Below are positions 59,861 to 64,000 of a DNA stretch of 64,000 nt, piece by piece. The DNA lies in NCBI GenBank assembly GCA_964463485.1, contig CAYXDO010000018.1, forward strand, positions 1 to 64,000. The letters run 5' to 3'. Below the pieces are notes generated by a model. It was not told the DNA's origin and made no database searches. It saw only the letters and a program-made list of their open reading frames with translations. Within the stretch, counting starts at the first letter, position 1. Every line of letters begins with the position of its first letter. The position numbers and the translations under genes are program-made. The stretch comes from CAYXDO01 sp964463485 (GTDB lineage: Bacteria; Myxococcota; Kuafuiibacteriia; Kuafuiibacteriales; Kuafuiibacteriaceae).

Positions 59861-62800
59861 ATGCTTACGCGTAAGACGCTGATCGGTCGCGTCGCTGGCG
59901 ACTATCTCCACGAGCACATTAACCCACTCACGGGCGGCACCGCCCGCTTCGTGCTGGACCGCCTTTCGCCCGAACAGATGGTCGCCATCGCCGATACCAT
60001 CCTGGGAGACGCGGTGCTCCGCGACCGGTTCGAGATCCGCTTGCCGCGGCCGTATCTCGCTCATCTTGGTTTGCCTGAGTCAGTGCTCACGGACGAAAGG
60101 GCAACATTCCACCGCAATGAGGAGACCAGCAAGGCAGCAGTGCTCTTGGCGAACGTGGGGGACGACGAAGAGCAGTCGCTCAAAGATCTTAGCGGGGTCG
60201 GCGCAGCCGACCTCTTGAGCCGTTCGGACCTTTGGGTACGAGTCGCCGCATCAGACCTGCCGATCACGGACGAACAGCGGCGATGGTGGATGCGCGCGCT
60301 TGATGCGTTGCAGGACCTTCGATTCGTTTCTCTGGACCGTTATGCGAACTACGTAGTGCGAACCCACGCGCACATCCGTGATGATGGCCTCCCGTTGGCG
60401 GAAGCCCTAGGAGCCGGACTGCCCGCACTCCTGATGCCCCGCCGCACTCACGCATTTCACGAGCTGCCCGAGAAGATGCGCGGACGGGTAGCCAAGTGGA
60501 AAACTGTCTTCAACCACACGAGCGGCAAGTGTGCACCCTATCTGAGCAAACGGCGTCCAGACGGTACGCTGTTGAGCGACGACGACCTTCGCGCCGCGTT
60601 CGAGAGGACGAAGGAAGCTATCCCGGACGTGCACCATCCACTGATCGAAGCATTTATCGCCGCGCCCGCCGGATGGACTTCTTTCTCGGCGCAACTCGCT
60701 GAGTGTGAATGGGAGCACGTCAAGCCGTTGTTCGACGGTTTGCAGCGCGAAAAGCTTAACTTGGCGCAGGCCACACTCGCCTTCTATGACGAGACCGAGC
60801 CCGAAAATATCAGTGACGACGAGCGCTCTTACCTTGATCGGCTCCGCGAGCGGAGGACTACCGAACCCTCCGATGACGACCGGGAGTTCTATGACCGGCA
60901 TCGCGACGAGCTGCGACAGGATCGCAAACTCAAGTCCTTCTGGGAGAAATTCGTCTACGGGAACCCGAAGGAGGTCACGGACTTCTTTGCGGGACTGATG
61001 CTTTCGTTGGAGGCGTTCGACTGGGACGGATCTAAGACATCTATCGTTTCCCGTAAACTCCGTGTCTCGTGTGACAAGCGGACCAAGCGCGATCTATTGC
61101 GAGAGTTGAATGCCGATGCAGGTCGCTACTTCGCGACGCGCTACCGCGGAATCAAGGCCGTCCTGGGAAACGATGTGGAGTGGGATGTCGGATCACTATT
61201 CGAATATGACGCGGTTCTGCAGGAAGGGCTCCAGCGGAAGCAAGACGCAAATCTCAGCGAAAAGAAGAGCGCGCTGCAGATCAAGTTCATCGTAGAGCTT
61301 GAGGTGACCACGGCCCAGAACATCGTGGAGCACTATGCGACGCAATTCATCTGGAGGTTTTTCCCGTTATGGATTCTATCGGAGTTCCCGGGCGATCTGG
61401 ATCGGCTCGTTCGCCACCCATTCCAAGAAAGTGTCGCTGATCGGGAAACGACGAGCAGCAAAGGCCTGACGCAGAGCGTAGACCTTCGCGACGTGAAGAC
61501 CCTGGTCGCAAGCTACGGGCACGCCCGCGGAACTCTCGTCAGCAAATACGCAAGCGACCGAGACATCAGAACGAGGTGGCAAGCCAACCTCGGTTCGGCG
61601 CGGAATGCGGCCTTGGTCACAGAAGACAACGCAAAGTGCCTGCAGCAGGCTTGGTCCACGTTCGCGGACGCCTATGGCAACGCGGTCAAGGCATTCGTGA
61701 CAAGTGGGTTTGTCGCCCCTGAGATCGAGACCCAAGCTGCGGCATATGCTTTCCTAATTGAGGAGGTTCTCTCTCGGGCCCCGGGCGACCGCAACCGCAA
61801 CCTGCTCCTGAAACCGTTGCTTCAACTCGGTACTGTTCCTGTCTCTGGTGGTCGCCTTACAGCAATCGTCGCACCTTGGCACCCTCTCCGGCTTGCATGC
61901 ATGGCACGAAAGGCTCGTCGATTCGCGTCGACGGTCCGTTCGCTACTGACACCCAGTCCGTCAGAGATAGCGGACATGCGGCTCTTCTTCCGCGACAAGC
62001 ACGAAGAGCTCGCGCACCCCTTCAGTCCCGAAGTAACGGCGGTGTTCCAGGGCGATAAGCCGGCCCTTCTTGCCCTCACGGACGTGGTCGGCGACTACTC
62101 TCTCCATGAAGCGCCGCTTGTGACTCAGCAGGGTCGCGACGAGACGAATGACAACCCGGCAGAGGGCGCCGAGCGCGTCCGCGAACTGGTCCAGCGCTAC
62201 ATCTCCCTGCAGCCTCATGAGCGGAATAACCTCTCAGTCGTACTCTACAATTGCGACAGCGCCCGGCTTCCCACGGCAGTCGTGTCAAAACTAAGCGCAC
62301 TCAGCGAAGGGGAGGACGATGCCCGCTGTCAGGTCATTCTTCGACATCGGGACAGCAAGCGCCTCCGACACCTCTATGAGCAAATCGTGGAGGGCAGCGG
62401 TGAGTTCGATGCATTTGTCGCAAGCGAGACTACGCGGGATTTCATGGCCCGGCTTCGCATCGGAATCATGGCCGATCAGGCTCCACCTCCCGACCCGCGG
62501 GACGGTCGACCCGAAGACATCGTCTTCCTCCAGGACGTGATCGCCCGACATGCAGAGTTGCAATGGTTCCCGTTTACGGCGGATGCCACTGATCCCCTGG
62601 CGCTGAACCCCGCACAGTGGTCGCGGCGTCGGCCCATTAACGTCGGCGACATGAAGAGCGTCGTGTACCTGACGTGTCCCTCGCAAACTCGAGACGGGTG
62701 GGCGTACCTCGCCGCGATCGCTTCGTTCCACGGATATGAAGGTAGCGACCGCCTGCGTCACCTTCCTGCGCGTCAGCTCGACTTCCGAGACCCTCAGACA

Positions 62801-64000
62801 GCACGCATTTTGGAGGAAACACACAATCTCGGGGCATGGGTCGCCAACCACGACGAACTACTGGACCGGCGTCAGTTGGCAGAACAGGGTGTGAATGTAA
62901 TTCGATACAAGCAGACGAGTACGACCGGTCGAAGCCTGGTCGTATCCTCCACTGCTCCGCTGGGTCTTCTTCGCAGCATGGTTCGGCGCCGGTTGCATGA
63001 CCTAAACCTCGCCTTCACCGAGGAAGCCGCTGAACGCGTGGTCCAGCAGCTCATTCGAGACGCAAACGATATCAGCGGTGACATCGTGCTACGCGCTGCT
63101 AAGCGAGGCCGAAACGCCAGCGAGCTGATAGGGCTCGTGCTGAGCCGCTACCTCGTGAAACACGAACTCGGAGACGCCCCGCTGGGCTGGTACTTCCTAG
63201 ACGACTACGCCGACTGGCTCGGACAGAAAGAGCAGCAGATCGCCGACTTACTCGTGCTGTCGCCGCGTCGGGCAGGTGATGGCTCTAAGGAGCTTCTCGT
63301 CATCATCACTGAGGCGAAGTATATCGATGCCGCAAGTGTGGCGACAAAGCGCAAAGAGAGCGCGAGGCAACTTACAGACACTCTGCGCAGAATCGCTGGA
63401 GCTGTGGATAGCGGCCATACGCGGCTCGATCGAGATGTGTGGCTGAGCAGGATCACCGATCTACTGGTGGATGGCGTTCGCCCGGGTACCCACACGTGGT
63501 TGGACCTACCAGATTGGGCCCGCGCCGTCCGGGATGGTCGCTGCCGATTGATCGTGCGGGGCTACTCGCATGTATTCGTTCATGGTCCACAGTCGGAACC
63601 AGTTGCATCTGGGGCACATCCGCTGCCACATCTCGAAGGAGTCGTCGCCCTCCAGGAGCTTTTCGGGCAAGACGACCTCAAGGACCTGGTGCGCCTATAT
63701 GCAGAGGGTGCGGATCCCACAACAGCGCGTGAGGGAGCCGGAGGGATGGGCGGGGTGGGGGTTCCCTGGAAAAGCAAGCCCGCGCCACCAAGGTCAGCAC
63801 CGGTGCATACGGCGCTCGAGTCGAGTCCGCCCACCGTGACGCCCGAACAAACCCAGATCAACTCGGCCACAAGGGCTCCGGAGCCGGAGCGGGAAGAGTC
63901 ACCTACTCGATCTGTGCGCTGGGCCTACACGGCTGTTGACGCTTGGGTGGCGGCAGCATCCGAAACGCCAGCCGCGACGCAGGAAGATGAGGCGTGGGTC
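59861..64000 (+). CDS. Very large protein of the restriction module (SspH/DptH-like), cut by window end
   Basis: Open from ATG 59861 (ribosome binding site gggagg) to the last base, at least 1380 residues without a stop; the C-terminus lies outside. The N-terminal part (KTLIGRVAGDYLHEHINPLT) and much of the middle are helical. Around residues 1130-1155 the sequence IADLLVLSPRRAGDGSKELL followed by VIITEAKYID gives the D...ExK pattern of a PD-(D/E)XK nuclease. A Pro/Ser/Thr-rich linker follows near residue 1290-1380, before what is probably a C-terminal ATPase (FtsK/HerA-like in DptH). Last visible gene of the operon. Confidence 0.7.
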   Translation, partial: MLTRKTLIGRVAGDYLHEHINPLTGGTARFVLDRLSPEQMVAIADTILGDAVLRDRFEIRLPRPYLAHLGLPESVLTDERATFHRNEETSKAAVLLANVGDDEEQSLKDLSGVGAADLLSRSDLWVRVAASDLPITDEQRRWWMRALDALQDLRFVSLDRYANYVVRTHAHIRDDGLPLAEALGAGLPALLMPRRTHAFHELPEKMRGRVAKWKTVFNHTSGKCAPYLSKRRPDGTLLSDDDLRAAFERTKEAIPDVHHPLIEAFIAAPAGWTSFSAQLAECEWEHVKPLFDGLQREKLNLAQATLAFYDETEPENISDDERSYLDRLRERRTTEPSDDDREFYDRHRDELRQDRKLKSFWEKFVYGNPKEVTDFFAGLMLSLEAFDWDGSKTSIVSRKLRVSCDKRTKRDLLRELNADAGRYFATRYRGIKAVLGNDVEWDVGSLFEYDAVLQEGLQRKQDANLSEKKSALQIKFIVELEVTTAQNIVEHYATQFIWRFFPLWILSEFPGDLDRLVRHPFQESVADRETTSSKGLTQSVDLRDVKTLVASYGHARGTLVSKYASDRDIRTRWQANLGSARNAALVTEDNAKCLQQAWSTFADAYGNAVKAFVTSGFVAPEIETQAAAYAFLIEEVLSRAPGDRNRNLLLKPLLQLGTVPVSGGRLTAIVAPWHPLRLACMARKARRFASTVRSLLTPSPSEIADMRLFFRDKHEELAHPFSPEVTAVFQGDKPALLALTDVVGDYSLHEAPLVTQQGRDETNDNPAEGAERVRELVQRYISLQPHERNNLSVVLYNCDSARLPTAVVSKLSALSEGEDDARCQVILRHRDSKRLRHLYEQIVEGSGEFDAFVASETTRDFMARLRIGIMADQAPPPDPRDGRPEDIVFLQDVIARHAELQWFPFTADATDPLALNPAQWSRRRPINVGDMKSVVYLTCPSQTRDGWAYLAAIASFHGYEGSDRLRHLPARQLDFRDPQTARILEETHNLGAWVANHDELLDRRQLAEQGVNVIRYKQTSTTGRSLVVSSTAPLGLLRSMVRRRLHDLNLAFTEEAAERVVQQLIRDANDISGDIVLRAAKRGRNASELIGLVLSRYLVKHELGDAPLGWYFLDDYADWLGQKEQQIADLLVLSPRRAGDGSKELLVIITEAKYIDAASVATKRKESARQLTDTLRRIAGAVDSGHTRLDRDVWLSRITDLLVDGVRPGTHTWLDLPDWARAVRDGRCRLIVRGYSHVFVHGPQSEPVASGAHPLPHLEGVVALQELFGQDDLKDLVRLYAEGADPTTAREGAGGMGGVGVPWKSKPAPPRSAPVHTALESSPPTVTPEQTQINSATRAPEPEREESPTRSVRWAYTAVDAWVAAASETPAATQEDEAWV

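Overview
The window is high-GC DNA that looks like a myxobacterial chromosome (Myxococcota, possibly Polyangiales). I base this on gene style, not a database match: many lipoprotein-type proteins, a Cys-rich MopE-like lipoprotein, a LanB-type dehydratase, a LTA4-hydrolase-like aminopeptidase, and many GTG starts with GTGA/ATGA overlaps. No tRNA or rRNA gene was found.

Region 1 (1-33.0 kb) is backbone. A short-unit tandem repeat (1-245) is followed by a minus-strand run: Clp-type AAA+ ATPase, vWA lipoprotein, secreted serine hydrolase and full-length LanB dehydratase. Next come an unknown protein divergent from a phosphoglycerate mutase (gpmI) with a PspA-like coiled-coil insert, a SirB1-family protein, an ECF sigma operon ending in a Cys-rich lipoprotein, DedA, lipoproteins, a PLP enzyme, an M1 aminopeptidase, a SpoU methyltransferase, a Uma2-like nuclease, nucleotidyltransferase, diguanylate cyclase, MAPEG, NUDIX, RecQ and an O-antigen ligase.

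Region 2 (33.0-49.8 kb) is a scarred accessory region. It holds an IS91 transposase remnant, a frameshifted CopG/HicB-type antitoxin, a serine-recombinase pseudogene with an internal stop, and a ~13.15 kb segment bounded by two direct repeats that carry what looks like the 3' end of a tRNA-Ser gene (36416 and 49565). Inside the segment is a three-gene operon joined by GTGA overlaps: a PD-(D/E)XK-like protein, an OLD-family ATPase/TOPRIM nuclease and a compact UvrD-like helicase (Gabija-like). It is broken twice. A 43-bp-period tandem duplication truncates gene 1, and a 4.37 kb IS21-family element carrying a ParB-like gene, a Zn-finger-like gene and a winged-helix gene splits the helicase after codon 10. 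The rest of the segment has a truncated IS256 transposase running into an 18-bp minisatellite, an excisionase-like/PIN toxin-antitoxin pair, small putative DNA-binding proteins and an integrase remnant lacking its catalytic Tyr.

Region 3 (50.0-64.0 kb) is one compact, apparently intact plus-strand operon: cysteine desulfurase, DUF4007 protein, large ATPase, PAPS-reductase-like protein, then a second ATPase, a companion protein and a very large protein cut off by the window end. This matches the single-strand DNA phosphorothioation defence layout SspABCD-SspFGH. SspABCD would put sulfur in the DNA backbone and SspFGH would attack unmodified phage DNA. The junction of regions 2 and 3 is thus a defence island next to a probable integration hot spot.
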